A stretch of 64,000 nt of DNA from positions 1,305,062-1,369,061 of the forward strand of contig JAJEKV010000012.1 in assembly GCA_021234155.1 (NCBI GenBank), read 5' to 3'. How positions within the stretch are numbered: position 1 is the stretch's first letter; each line of letters opens with the position of its first letter. Origin of the DNA: Isoetes taiwanensis (Eukaryota > Streptophyta > Lycopodiopsida > Isoetales > Isoetaceae). The translations under genes were made by a program, and so were the position numbers. The notes under the pieces are model-generated. The model ran no database searches. It was not told the DNA's origin and saw only the letters and a list, made by a program, of their open reading frames with translations. Positions 22,166 to 32,933 of this stretch are shown here, one piece after another.

Positions 22166-23530
22166 AAAAAAAAAAAAAAAAAAAACATTTCTCAATAAGA
22201 TAAATTTTTTTATATGAAGTGTTTAGATGAAGTCTACTTTCTTTACTATTCATCTTGACTCTCTGATTGATTTGAATGCCTTTGTGGATTGCAGCGATTG
22301 AACAAGCAGGGTTCGGTATTCGGGGGAGCAATCCCTCCGGGATGATGTTCCTACCCACCATTCGAGGGGCCTCGTCAAAGCCGTCGGGAGCTACGTTTCG
22401 CTTAAATTCTTGTCGAAGGAAGCATACAATGCACATATTCTCCACAAGTTCATTGGAGCCAACAACCGCTTCTTCTTGAAGGCGTTCTCTTGCTTATGGG
22501 TCTATGTATTACTACCATAAAGGCGTATGTGAGGTCGCAATGGTGTGTTATTGGATATTATCCGGTACCCATTGAAGAGTTATCACCGCCGACCCCCTCT
22601 GGCTGAGATTAATTGGATGGCCCCCTTGCTTTTCAATGCCCCTTAATGCTACACACTCTTTCCCCTGATCTTCCCACTATCCCGGATTCTCTCATCAATT
22701 TATCCCCTACCCCGCCACAAGCAATTGCTACCCTACCGGTTCCCAAAATTCGTCTCCCCCATCCCCCTGGCATATGGTCGTGAAGATGATCCCGTTTTTG
22801 ATGACTTTTCTCGTTGCCAATGGACAATTGGTCATTTTGTTTATATTTAATTTTCTCCTGATATGGCCTTTGAGCCTTATTTTGTATGTACTTTGTTATG
22901 ATTAATATAATCCTTCCTTTCCTTCAAAAAAAAAAAAAAAAAAATTGACTTTAAGGTAAAGACTTTCTGATTTTTTTAGCATATGTTAATGTCAACATGA
23001 GTGGGGTGGAAGCCTGAGTTTGAAAAAAATGGGACGTCTTACATTTTTTCTTGGAGTTTTTGTCTCTTTCTCACATTTTCTCGCCATGCCATTTCTTGCC
23101 AAATTCTCGAGAGAAAGCATGTTCACTAACATCTAAAGAAAAATTCCGGTAGATTGATTGCTGCCCTTGTAGAGGGGTAGCTCTGAGCTGATTCTCAACG
23201 TTAGTAGCTACATTTTGAATACCAATTTGATATATTTATGAAGTCGGTCTCTGCTTTCAACCCATCCTTCTATGGAGACAAAAGTTTTTACAATTATCAG
23301 GGAAAGATCTAGAATCACTTGTGGATTCCTTAGGGGCTCGGCTTCAGAACTCTGGAATTCATTGATTATACATCAACTATTTCCTGAAGAACTTTTCACA
23401 TCAGAGTATTCCTTTGTCCCTAGCACAGTTGAATTCGAAGTTGAAATCACCAATTCTTGGTTGGAAGAATTTATTGGTTCCAGTTCAGTAGCTCCAGCAG
23501 GAACATTCAGAGTGCATTGTGATTGGACTG
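22166..23530 (+). repeat. LINE 5' leader fragment (copy A), interrupted
   Basis: After an A-run at 22166-22185, sequence CATTTCTCAATAAGATAAA to GTTTAGATGA (22186-22230), and then TTGACTTTAAGG to GATTGGACTGATTA (22945-23534), match the leader of the LINE at 32447-33108 in the same orientation. Copy A stops abruptly where the 2-kb repeat begins and is interrupted by the insertion at 22231-22943. It keeps a frame (23272-23535) with FEVEITNSWLEEFIG that is also present in the intact LINE leader. Confidence 0.85.
22231..22944 (+). mobile_element. polyadenylated insertion within the LINE leader copy
   Basis: The related leader at 32.5 kb has GTTTAGATGAATTGACTT without interruption, so it shows the empty site. 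The insertion is about 714 bp and ends with AATATAATCCTTCC.. and 19 A residues (22926-22944), the mark of retroposition. No target duplication longer than one or two bases is visible. Short open frames (IEQAGFGIRGSNPSG) are not recognisable. It is probably the 3' end of a LINE or a processed transcript. Confidence 0.7.
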
Positions 23531-25552
23531 ATTAACCATATGGTACATAAGACAATCAATTTGCAGCCCTGAATACTGTTAGGTGCCATCAGCATCCAGG
23601 CCTTGATTTGAGCATTAAATTATTCAGAACATAAAAAACCTTTATAACTTAGTCATGAACGCTGTATCATTTTTGTCTAATTACATTATTAAATCATGGT
23701 GTAAACTTGCATACAGCAATAGTGACAGTTACAGAAACTGTACATTGATTTGGACAATCATAAACTTCAGATACACTATAATACATACATCATGTGATTT
23801 TTGACTATATGCAAAACTAAATATCACAATGCATATAATCTGCAAAAGATGAATCATCATATTGAGAATAACTCCAAAATGGAATACACCAAAGAAAAAA
23901 AAGCGGTTATGGCGATATTGCAAAAACATGGATAATGCTTTGCCATTCAAAAAAATGTGTATATGCATAATGATATTGAGCGATAACAACTCATAATATT
24001 CGGATGGACGGACATTAAAGCTCTTTGTAAGAATCGAGACTTATTGTTTATCAACGAAAAACTTGCATAAACAGAATCATGTAATAGGCGTGGTATTTCG
24101 AAAACACCAAGATGTCTTCATAATATCCCTCGCATCTTTTGTGTTCAATAAACATCCATATGGAGGAAAAGAACCGTTACACCGCATTAGAACCATAAGC
24201 AAATTAGCCTTGAAAAGGGTAAATGCCTAAGCTAAAGCGGTAAGCAATAGTCCTTTTTCGAACGCCTTCACCATCTAAGAAACGGTAATGGTAATTTCAG
24301 TCTTAAGAGTACACATGTCAACCATCAATTTTCGGAATATATTAGCTTACTGCTACAACATGTCGCTAGATATTAGCAAGGTGGCTAGCATGTCCCATCC
24401 ATCACTAATGTATAATCATAACCCATTTTACCAGTAGTTAAATAGATTCACACGCTTCCCCAATACATCTCTGCATGCTACATGTTTACCAACATATTCT
24501 ACTTTGAAGGTTAAAGCACATTTCAGGAAAAATAAGGCATAGGAAAAGCATATATATGTTACACGAATGCAAGGCACATCTGGCTAACAATATGGTCTAA
24601 GAAAATCCGGTCTGTCATTTATGGCAACCCGATTTATTTTTATCTATTACGCCGCCATGATCCGAGGCTAGCTACTACACCTCGAAAGGAAAACAGTTAT
24701 AATCCTAAGTTATTTTGCGAATATGTTTCCACATCTATTCAGTAGCTCCAAATATCTCAAACCTGATTATTCGTTGCAGTATTGGTGATATCAGCATCAT
24801 GATCAACTTGTTTTCTCTTTGCATATCCGGGTTTCATTTGCCGGGATGGATCTAATCTTCAACAATTTCTTCCCCGATTTTCAAGTAATCGCTTGGATGG
24901 CTTTGGTCGCTTGTCATGTAAAAGCACTAGCTGCGAATCGCGGCCCCCATGGTCGCCTTGCCGCCATTGCCCATCAATACAAACAGGTTTATGATAATCA
25001 TACAACTTCTTCCTCTTTGCATCTGAAGCCTTCGCCGTCGCCCATTCGGCAGGGTTTTTGTTAAACGCCCCTTTCTACCTGCCCATCTACGATGGTTCAT
25101 CCAAGATGATGGGTGCATGTTGCACTAAACGCCGGTCAGGGATACTATCATATTAATCAGTAAAAAACCCTAGCATCGATTCAATCCAACCACATAGGCA
25201 GCGGGAGCTCAAGGATCTCCGCCAATCTGTAACGGCCTGTCCGCACTTAGGGTTTGCTTCCTATTTTTGCCCTAGTTTTCTCCACGTTTGCATAATGCCA
25301 TGTCATTCCACTATATACAACACTTGACAATTTATCTTTAATAAGGTTATTCTAAGGTGGTTAATAGCAAGCAATGGTATTGCATTATATCTGGATAATA
25401 TGTACACAATGATGTGTAAATAGATGATCCAACTATGTTGTTTGCTAACATATAATTTATAACAGCATAGGAATATAGATAGTCTAATTGTGCATACTTA
25501 AGTGCACAGATACCAAGGTGGTCTTACTTCTCATAATACATATATAAAAAAA
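23531..25552 (-). repeat. 2.0-kb direct repeat of the RT element, left copy
   Basis: Matches 30420-32440 in the same orientation over 2022 bp, from ATTAACCATATGGTACATAA to CATATATAAAAAA. It contains a broken version of exon 1 of the RT element (24830-25090). The first 350 bp and the last 400 bp are nearly identical to the partner. Between them, patches differ mainly where the partner has CAG or CTG. On the minus strand this copy lies downstream of the RT, as if a second, incomplete element copy followed head to tail. Confidence 0.93.
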
Positions 25553-25627
25553 GCCTTCCACCTACCGTAGTTCCAGGGGGCTCCTGTTTATTCTAACCAT
25601 AACTTAATGGAAAAAATTGGAAGGTTA

Positions 25628-25652
25628 CAGCAGGGAGAGTAGGTCCCTGCTG
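25628..25652 (-). other. GC-rich hairpin downstream of the RT frame
   Basis: CAGCAGGGA and TCCCTGCTG form a perfect 9-bp stem with a 7-base loop, about 80 bp past the RT stop codon. It is unusual in this AT-rich setting. It could be an RNA signal for the RT or a terminator-like structure; both are speculative. Confidence 0.5.
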
Positions 25653-25731
25653 CAACACAGGGGCCCTACCCTCCCTATAATAAGAATCTACTCATGAGCA
25701 AAATTAACCTATGAACAGAACGATTTGAGAC

Positions 25732-26586
25732 TTACTTGAATTTGTATAGTAGTCTGATTACGTCTCCAATATCATAAGGTAGGCCTGGAAAGTTATTAGT
25801 CTTCAATGCTCTGAACACAATTCGTATGATATCTTTTTTGTAGAAACCATTGTCACAAAAAGCCTTAATTAACAGTATGATATCCTCAGCAGCATTTATC
25901 GGATCCGAATGTGCATAAATATATGGAAATATTTGTGAAATTATAACCTTACTTGCTTGTCCGTATGGTCTGCAACCCTTTGCCTTGATAAACTTGTACA
26001 CAGGAAAGGGAAGATGTACCCTTTTGTCATACCTATTGGTCTTATACATCCCAATGTTCTGTTCTGTAACTTGTAAAGTAACATTTAAGAAGTTCACCTT
26101 ATATCCGCAATGCTTTTCCTTTTCATCGTGTTTTCTATACACAGTTTCATCCTTGATGCCCAGATTTTCCATGTTGTAAATTGTAAGCTCCGACTCAATA
26201 GAAAAGAATTCTTGCACGTTTCCAGCATTGATTAAGTTTAGATCATCAATATATCGGCTTGCAAACTGGAATCTAGGGATATCCTTCATTCTGTTGGAGT
26301 GGGCAAGTCTGATAATAAACCTCAGCTCATACCAGGCTAGGTACAAGTTACACCATGCCGGGCTGCAAGAAAATCCCATAGGGATTCCTTTCTTTTGTCT
26401 CCAAAATTCGTCACCCATCTGAAGGTAACAGTGGCATACTAACCACTCATTGATCATCTTGAATTCTTGTTTCTGTACTATCCTTTTCTTATAAGGGATG
26501 TCTGTCTCAATCTTCTCCCATTTTGCTGCGTATTTTCCAGCTTTGACCTTAATCACCAGTTTTAACAATGGTGAGGTGTTACACAT
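25732..26586 (-). pseudogene. reverse transcriptase of the unusual element, catalytic C-terminal half
   Basis: This 284-codon frame holds KKGIPMGFSCSPAWCNLYLA (RT block 4 type), SRYIDDLNLINAG with the catalytic YIDD, VNFLNVTLQV (block 6 type), and RYDKRVHLPFPVYKF..GQASKVIISQIFPY. The last segments match a broad group of eukaryotic RTs related to Penelope-like elements; LINE and LTR RTs lack them. Its first codons come from the MITE end, so the true frame continues from the 27.1-27.9 kb segment; removing the MITE rejoins both in phase. The catalytic aspartates are intact. Confidence 0.8.
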
Positions 26587-27139
26587 TAGAGGAAATTTGA
26601 GATCTCATTTCATCCCCATAAGAATCCTCCAATGGAATGGCTACCCTCTATTAACTGCAATTAATGCAGCACCAACAACTTCATTGCTGTCGTTTTTCCC
26701 CCATAACTTTTGATCCACTTGTCAAAATGTTGCGGCGTTTATTGCATTAGATGCGGAATGAAAAGATCTTTCCAATGATATATGGTTATGATGTATTTCA
26801 ATATGGTCATATCGTTAACCTTAAAAAATATGATTTTTTGCTTATTTCTTATATATTTATATAAGTAAAAGATATATGAATGGGTTATCAATAAATAGAT
26901 CTTGTGAAGACGAACCCATTGCTACAAAAAGTTTTTGAATCGAGTTCGGATCAAAAAGTTATAATGAAAAAAAATGATACTACGTAAGTTAGTTGCAACC
27001 GCATTAATTACAGTTGCCACATAATCTTGGAATGAGATATCTTGGAGCTCTTCTCTTATTGGACCCGTTTTAAAAAGTCGACATGGCATTTTAAGCATCC
27101 CTTAATGGGACAAAATGTGATCTCATTTTTCCTCTAATG
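26584..27139. mobile_element. MITE inside the RT frame
   Basis: The left end CATTAGAGGAAATTTGAGAT and the reverse complement of the right end, CATTAGAGGAAAAATGAGAT, are terminal inverted repeats of about 37 bp with a few mismatches (continuing TCWCATTTYRTCCC). Length is 556 bp and there is no coding capacity. Excision from CATTAG to CTAATG restores an uninterrupted RT frame. No clear target duplication is seen; a TA or longer duplication would disturb the frame, so the exact ends are uncertain. Confidence 0.82.
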
Positions 27140-27910
27140 CCTATATTCCCATATTAAGTCTGCAACATCATTTATTATTTCCACTAATCCCTCTTTGCCA
27201 GTTATGGGGATGTTCTCATAACATTTAGTTATGTCGGCTGAAAAAACATTGAAGACTTTGCTTGGGATATTAAGCACAAAGTCATATGCCGAGTTAATGA
27301 TCCAGCATGGATTGACCTTTTCATTTAACCATACTCTAATTTGTGATGTATTCCAGTGACATACAGAAGGCCACATCTCCGTGAAGTTATTTAAAATCCC
27401 TGTTAAAAAATCTGCCACTCCAGAGAAAATGGTTTCATGAGAGTTTGTTATCCATCTATATTCAGATTTGTGGGCTTTAAAAATGCCCAGTAAATATGGT
27501 AGACCATCAATACACGGTTCCTCTAAGCCCAGCTTTGTGGATATGTCATTTCTGCATTCAGCAATAATCTCATCCTTATTCCGATGTATCTTTTCAAAAT
27601 CATCACTATTCAGTCTGATGAGTGCCATTTCATTGATGTGTTTCTGACATATAAATGATGCATTGTTAGGAGCCTTATCTAAACCAGATACGTAAAAGTT
27701 TTTAGTCAACCATGTCAAATTTCTTTTTACCTCAGCATCATTCCAAACAAATCTTTTTGTTTGGAGGTTTAACTTGTGCTGCACTATTTTTATATGAGTC
27801 AGTTGTAGCACCTGGCTTTTCAAGGCTTCAATTTCCTGTTCACTCATATGTAGAATCTGGAAATGATGTACACTGAAAAATTGTTCACATGTGCAGTACA
27901 AGTCCATCAT
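27134..27910 (-). pseudogene. reverse transcriptase of the unusual element, N-terminal RT blocks
   Basis: This 258-codon frame has VSGLDKAPNNASFICQKHI, the adenine/DKAPN block typical of this RT group. It continues with GLPYLLGIFKAHKSEYRWIT (block 2 type), VNPCWIINSAYDFVLNIPS and VFNVFSADITKCYENIPI, where the aspartate of DITKCYENI is the first catalytic residue. It ends at a stop created by the MITE. A frameshift separates it from the preceding segment near 27915. Confidence 0.8.
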
Positions 27911-27917
27911 AAACTCC

Positions 27918-28364
27918 TCAATGGAAGAAGAAGAAGCTTGAGTCTGGTATGTGGTTTAGTCCACAAGCAAAAACTTCCCTAAGTTTATGGCAGTGGATAA
28001 TCTCCAAATTGGTGGTACGTACATGCCCAACTTTAGGATCAACATATTTGGCTAGAGTAGGGTTATCACATGGACACTTGTTATTACTACCGTCAGCAAA
28101 AACACTATACGGCTTGTATACTTTATCTTTCACTTGTTCTACAAATTTCCATGCGAACAAGGTATTGTCAACTAGATCATTGGCAATATCAGGGTTGTTT
28201 CTATTCAAAACTTCTAAAAAGATTTGTCTCACGCTGAACTTTTCGAGTGACTTTGAGAAAAAAGTGCTATGCACAATTTTAACTTTCATGTCCTCTTTTT
28301 GAGTGATAAGATGTTTTTTCCGATTGCAGTCCCTTGTAATAATCCTGGTACATTTTGCCTTCAC
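27918..28364 (-). pseudogene. N-terminal extension of the RT
   Basis: This 148-codon frame has SVRQIFLEVLNRNNPDIAND, CPCDNPTLAKYVDPKVGHV and TTNLEIIHCHKLREVFACGL. The phrase DPKVGHVRTTNLEII followed by LREV is characteristic of the region just before the RT core in the same RT group. It begins at a TTTTTTAG acceptor-like site. A shift near 27935 breaks continuity with the DKAPN block. Confidence 0.7.
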
Positions 28365-28678
28365 CTAAAAAACGAGCATTAGGGTACTATTGGACATAAC
28401 TTATGTAAACTGTTGAAAAACAGTACAGTCCATATTATGATTCAATGAATCATAAGTTGCAGAGATAATTCCCATCATTAGTGTACCAGGTATAGGTGGG
28501 AGTGGTTTTTTAAGGAGGATACCACCTACCAGGGAAAAACCGTCACCATAAAAACCCATGGTAGGCTACATAATTTTTTGATCATTTAGAATACATAACC
28601 TTTTCATCATGAATAACAGTAATTGACTAAAAAAGAATATTGTTCTATTAATGTACAAGAATACAGCAGATTACATAC
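28365..28678 (-). other. intron-like gap between the unknown ORF and the RT
   Basis: On the minus strand it starts GTATGTAATC after TCGAG and ends CGTTTTTTAG before GTGAAGGC. These are consensus ends, but joining them gives a stop in the present sequence, so either an indel is present or the two ORFs are separate. Confidence 0.45.
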
Positions 28679-30270
28679 CTCGAATTTTCTGCATATGTCA
28701 AAGCAACAGGTGTACTATCGTCCAATGATATAGTCTTATTGCCACCCTTCGTCACAGAGTATTGATCACCATATTGTTGAACGCCATCCTCATTGCCTGG
28801 TTTGACCATTTGTGCATCATTGCTAGCAGCAGCACCCTTTGGATCAATTGTAACCCTAGGAGGGCGAGCGTATGACATAGTGCTTGCAAGACTAGCACTG
28901 CTCTTGGCACTATTTTTAGTAGAGGGGGACTGTTTGTTCCAATTCACCTTTTTGTCACCAAAAGACGCTGGCCTGAGTGTTTTTTCAATGATTTCAGCAA
29001 GCTTGTTATTGCCACAGGCAGCTTTGAGGTCACTATCCGGGTTTGCAGCATACACCATTGTCATATCAACCATGACCCTTCTCACTTCCAGATATGACAA
29101 AAAAGCAAGAATAGCAGTTTTGAATACATTGTGCACAAGTTTAGTAAAACATACCATTTTCACCATTGGAGTAGCACCAGGGTATATTTCCTCTAAGTTG
29201 TTAAGCATATACCATATTGCATGGTCTATCCACACTATACCACTTCTGCACTCATCCTTATTCTCATTATCTCTGCTCTTGACACAGCCACATGTAATAA
29301 ATGGGCAATGTGTTCTCCATATTTTTTTCAGGAAAAAACCATCTTTTTTGTCCTTAGTGAATGCCATGTTCCCTTTTTGGCTTACGTGGACACCGGTATT
29401 TTTATCACATGGTTGTTCAAAGAAAGTCATATCAAATGGCAAATTAATTGGTTTCTTAGCAAAATATTTCTCCAACCTACTAGCTTTTAGAATACCAGAC
29501 CTGATTTCATCATTAGTGATACCAGTGAGTGCCTTCCATGTACTAATGTCAATCGGAGCAAGGGCACCAAAGTTTTGACTTTTCCATAATGCATGTCCCC
29601 ATGCAGCTCCATAGCACTCCACATTTTGTTCTGGCAGAATTGGAAATTTTGCAGAATTTAGTAAGGTAAGAGTGGGTACCCCCTCCATGTCAATCTTATC
29701 TTGGACTGTTTCCATTGTAGATTCCTTGTTGCCATTCTCCATACTTAACAATTCATCTTCAGATAAGTCATTCTCTGAAAACGCACAGTTTTGAACATCT
29801 ACTAAAAGATAGTCATCAGTATCTTTCTCATTTTGGTCATCATCAAAATGCAGAGATTTTTTTATCTCATATACTTTCTCCATATTAGTTAATCCAATCA
29901 TAAATTTTCTAGCAATCTCATCCTCCAGACATGTCCTATTGTATAGCACGCTGGGCATTTCATTATACACAGCAGTCATGATAGTTTTGCATGCCTCCAA
30001 TTTGTAGTTAGCCTTTTTCATCAAGTGAAAGACTCTAAACCAACCATTGAACCCGAAATAGCTAACAACAGATTTGTCCTTGTCAACTAAGGCTGTCTCT
30101 TTATGAACAATAAAGGAATGTACATCACCATTTTTTATACACGCAATCAGAGTCTGAACGGCCTTGTTAGGACTGGATATTTGGCATTCATTGTACTTCA
30201 ATATAATCAGCTCCTTGATCCATGCATTGGTGATGTCAACTTCCTCATCCATATTTGGTTGTACCAATTT
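28648..30270 (-). CDS. 539-codon ORF of unknown family (possible ORF1 or N-terminal domain of the RT protein)
   Basis: I do not recognise this protein. Visible parts are an acidic N-terminal region (NMDEEVDITNAWIKEL), a Trp-rich middle (ECYGAAWGHALWKSQNFGAL, DISTWKALTG), a Cys/His patch (THCPFITCGCVKS, WIDHAIWYMLNN) and a basic Ser/Lys-rich tail (KTLRPASFGDKKVNWNKQS). It starts after a CATTGTAG acceptor, in phase with exon 1 in the right repeat, and near its end AATTCGAG is followed by a GTATGT donor. The frame is entirely open, unlike its surroundings. A decayed relative at 18.1-19.3 kb shares the same order of motifs, so it is a genuine element protein. Confidence 0.75.
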   Translation of the reverse strand, partial: KLVQPNMDEEVDITNAWIKELIILKYNECQISSPNKAVQTLIACIKNGDVHSFIVHKETALVDKDKSVVSYFGFNGWFRVFHLMKKANYKLEACKTIMTAVYNEMPSVLYNRTCLEDEIARKFMIGLTNMEKVYEIKKSLHFDDDQNEKDTDDYLLVDVQNCAFSENDLSEDELLSMENGNKESTMETVQDKIDMEGVPTLTLLNSAKFPILPEQNVECYGAAWGHALWKSQNFGALAPIDISTWKALTGITNDEIRSGILKASRLEKYFAKKPINLPFDMTFFEQPCDKNTGVHVSQKGNMAFTKDKKDGFFLKKIWRTHCPFITCGCVKSRDNENKDECRSGIVWIDHAIWYMLNNLEEIYPGATPMVKMVCFTKLVHNVFKTAILAFLSYLEVRRVMVDMTMVYAANPDSDLKAACGNNKLAEIIEKTLRPASFGDKKVNWNKQSPSTKNSAKSSASLASTMSYARPPRVTIDPKGAAASNDAQMVKPGNEDGVQQYGDQYSVTKGGNKTISLDDSTPVALTYAENSRYVICCILVH

Positions 30271-30419
30271 CTACAATGATAATCAGAGAATTAGTTTAAA
30301 TAAATAATTGCAATAAAAGCACCACATACTCAAGCCAAGGTTCTGGTTAAACCAAGAAACTGGAGTAACATCAAAAAACCTTTAAGCCTGTTTAGATACT
30401 AAACAAGACTTTTTGCCCT

Positions 30420-32440
30420 ATTAACCATATGGTACATAAGACAATCAATTTGCAGCCCTGAATACTGTTAGGTGCCATCAGCATCCAGGCCTTGATTTGA
30501 GCATTAAATTATTCAGAACATAAAAAACCTTTATAACTTAGTCATGAACGCTGTATCATTTTTGTCTAATTACATTATTAAATCATGGTGTAAACTTGCA
30601 TACAGCAATAGTGACAGTTACAGAAACTGTACATTGATTTGGACAATCATAAACTTCAGATACACTATAATACATACATCATGTGATTTTTGACTATATG
30701 CAAAACTAAATATCACAATGCATATAATCTGCAAAAGATGAATCATCATATTGAGAATAACTCCAAAATGGAATACACCAGCAAAAACAGTTATGGCGCA
30801 TATTGCAAAAACATGGATAATGCTGCCATTCAAAAAATGTGTATTTGCATAATGATATTGAGCAGATAACAACTCATAATATTCAGATGGACAGCATTAA
30901 AGCTCTTTGTAAGAACGAGACTTATTGTTTATCAACAGAAAACTTGCATAAACAGGAATCATGTAATAGGCAGGGTATTTCAGAAAACACCAGCATGTCT
31001 TCATAATATCCCCGCATCTTTTTGTGTTCAATAAACATCCATATGGAGGAAAAGAACCGGTTACCTGCATTAGAACCATAAGCAAATTAGCCTTGAAAAA
31101 GGGTAAATGCCTAAGCTAAAGCAGGTAAGCAATAGTCCTTTTCGGCTTAACGCCCTTCACCATCTAAGAAACGAATGGTAATTTCAGTCTTAAGAGTACA
31201 CATGTCAACCATCAATTTTCAGTAATATATTAGCTTCTGCTACAACATGTCAGCATATTAGCAAGGCTGGCTAGCATGTCCTGTCCATCACTAATGTATA
31301 ATCATAACCCATTTTACCAGTAGTTAAATAGATTCACACGCTTCCCCAATACATCTCTGCATGCTACATGTTTACCAACATATTCTACTTTGAAGGTTAA
31401 AGCACATTTCAGGAAAAATAAGGCATAGGAAAAGCATATATATGTTACACGAATGCAAGGCACATCTGGCTAACAATATGGTCTAAGAAAATCCGGTCTG
31501 TCATTTATGGCAACCTGATTTATTTTTATCTACTGTTCTGCCATGATCTGAGGCTAGCTACTACACCTCGAAAGGAAAACAGTTATAATCCTAAGTTATT
31601 TTGCGAATATGTTTCCACATCTATTCAGTAGCTCCAAATATCTCAAACCTGATTATTCGTTGCAGTATTGGTGATATCAGCATCATGATCAACTTGTTTT
31701 CTCTTTGCATATCTGTCTTCATTTGCTGGGATGGACGAATCTTCAACAATTTCTTCCTGATTTTCCAGTGTAATCTGCTTGGATGGCGCAGGCTGCTTGT
31801 CATGTGTAAGCAGACTAGCTTGCAGAACTGTGCCCATGGCTGCCTTGCCGCTACTGCCAGCATCAATACAAACAGGTTTATGATAATCATACAACTTCTT
31901 CCTCTTTGCATCTGAAGCCTTCTGCTCAGCCATTCTGGCAAGGGTTTTTTTGTTAAACGTCCCTTTCGGCCTGCCCATCTACAGATGGTTCATCCAGTAT
32001 GATGGGTGCATGTTGCACTAAACGCCGGTCAGGGATACTATCATATTAATCAGTAAAAAACCCTAGCATCGATTCAATCCAACCACATAGGCAGCGGGAG
32101 CTCAAGGATCTCCGCCAATCTGTAACGGCCTGTCCGCACTTAGGGTTTGCTTCCTATTTTTGCCCTAGTTTTCTCCACGTTTGCATAATGCCATGTCATT
32201 CCACTATATACAACACTTGACAATTTATCTTTAATAAGGTTATTCTAAGGTGGTTAATAGCAAGCAATGGTATTGCATTATATCTGGATAATATGTACAC
32301 AATGATGTGTAAATAGATGATCCAACTATGTTGTTTGCTAACATATAATTTATAACAGCATAGGAATATAGATAGTCTAATTGTGCATACTTAAGTGCAC
32401 AGATACCAAGGTGGTCTTACTTCTCATAATACATATATAT
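30420..32440 (-). repeat. 2.0-kb direct repeat of the RT element, right copy
   Basis: Partner of 23531-25552. On the minus strand it is the 5' end of the element. It includes a presumed promoter region, the 110-codon first exon and most of intron 1. It ends in a TATATATA and A-run at 32432-32470, beyond which the LINE leader begins. Confidence 0.93.
31649..31978 (-). CDS. first exon of the RT element, AT-hook-like start
   Basis: Starts with an ATG giving MGRPKGTFNKKTLARMAEQK. GRPKG is an AT-hook-like DNA-binding core. Lysine-rich and acidic segments follow and it ends ITNTATNNQ before a CAG/GTTTGA donor. Joining to the acceptor at 30271 keeps phase 0. The other repeat copy has the same exon broken at 24830-25090, mostly at CAG/CTG sites. 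Function is unknown; nuclear DNA or RNA binding is a guess. Confidence 0.55.
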
Positions 32441-32933
32441 ATATATATATAAAAAAAAAAAAAAAAAAAAACATTTCTCAATAAGATAAACTTTTTTATA
32501 TGAAGTGTTTAGATGAATTGACTTTAAGGTAAAGACTTTACTGATTTTTTAGCATATGTTAATGCTGTACATGAGTGGGGTGGAAGCCGGAGTTTGAAAA
32601 AAATGGGACGTGCGCCTACTTTCTTGGAGTTTTTGTCTCTTTCTCACATTTTCTGTTACATGCCATTTCTTGCCAAATTCTGTGAGAGAAAGCATGTTCA
32701 CTAACATCTAAAGAAAAATTCCGGTAGATTGATTGCTGCCCTTGTAGAGGGGTAGCTCTGAGCTGATTCTCAACGTTAGTAGCTACATTTTGAATACCAA
32801 TTTGATATATTTATGAAGTGGGTCTCAACCAACCCATCCTTCTATGGAGACAAAAGTTTTACAATTATCGTGGGAAAGATCTAGAATCACTTGTGGGATT
32901 CCTTAGGGGGCTCGGCTTGAGAACTCGAATTCA

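Larger units (their letters stand above)
25553..30419 (-). mobile_element. unusual RT element, region between its direct repeats
   Basis: Minus-strand order after exon 1 in the right repeat: 539-codon ORF of unknown family, 0.3-kb gap with intron-like ends, then a reverse transcriptase in three frames interrupted by a MITE. The RT motifs and the pseudo-LTR-like direct repeats fit Penelope-like or related elements better than LTR or LINE elements. Introns in such elements are known from Penelope-like families. No GIY-YIG endonuclease is seen, but the sequence after the RT stop is only 180 bp before the left repeat. Confidence 0.7.

Noticed and set aside
25553-25732. GIY-YIG endonuclease domain after the RT
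   Set aside because: No frame with GIY or YIG motifs fits in the 180 bp before the repeat.
28793-29578. 261-codon plus-strand frame
   Set aside because: Antisense shadow of the 539-codon minus-strand ORF; that ORF has a homologue at 18 kb, the shadow has none.
23531-32440. Ordinary LTR retrotransposon with 2-kb LTRs
   Set aside because: The repeats contain an exon and part of an intron, ends are not TG..CA, no primer site is found, there is no gag, protease or integrase, and the RT motifs are not of LTR type.
23531-32440. Hammerhead ribozyme in the pseudo-LTR
   Set aside because: I looked for CTGATGA with a matching GAAA core on both strands of the repeats and did not find a pair.
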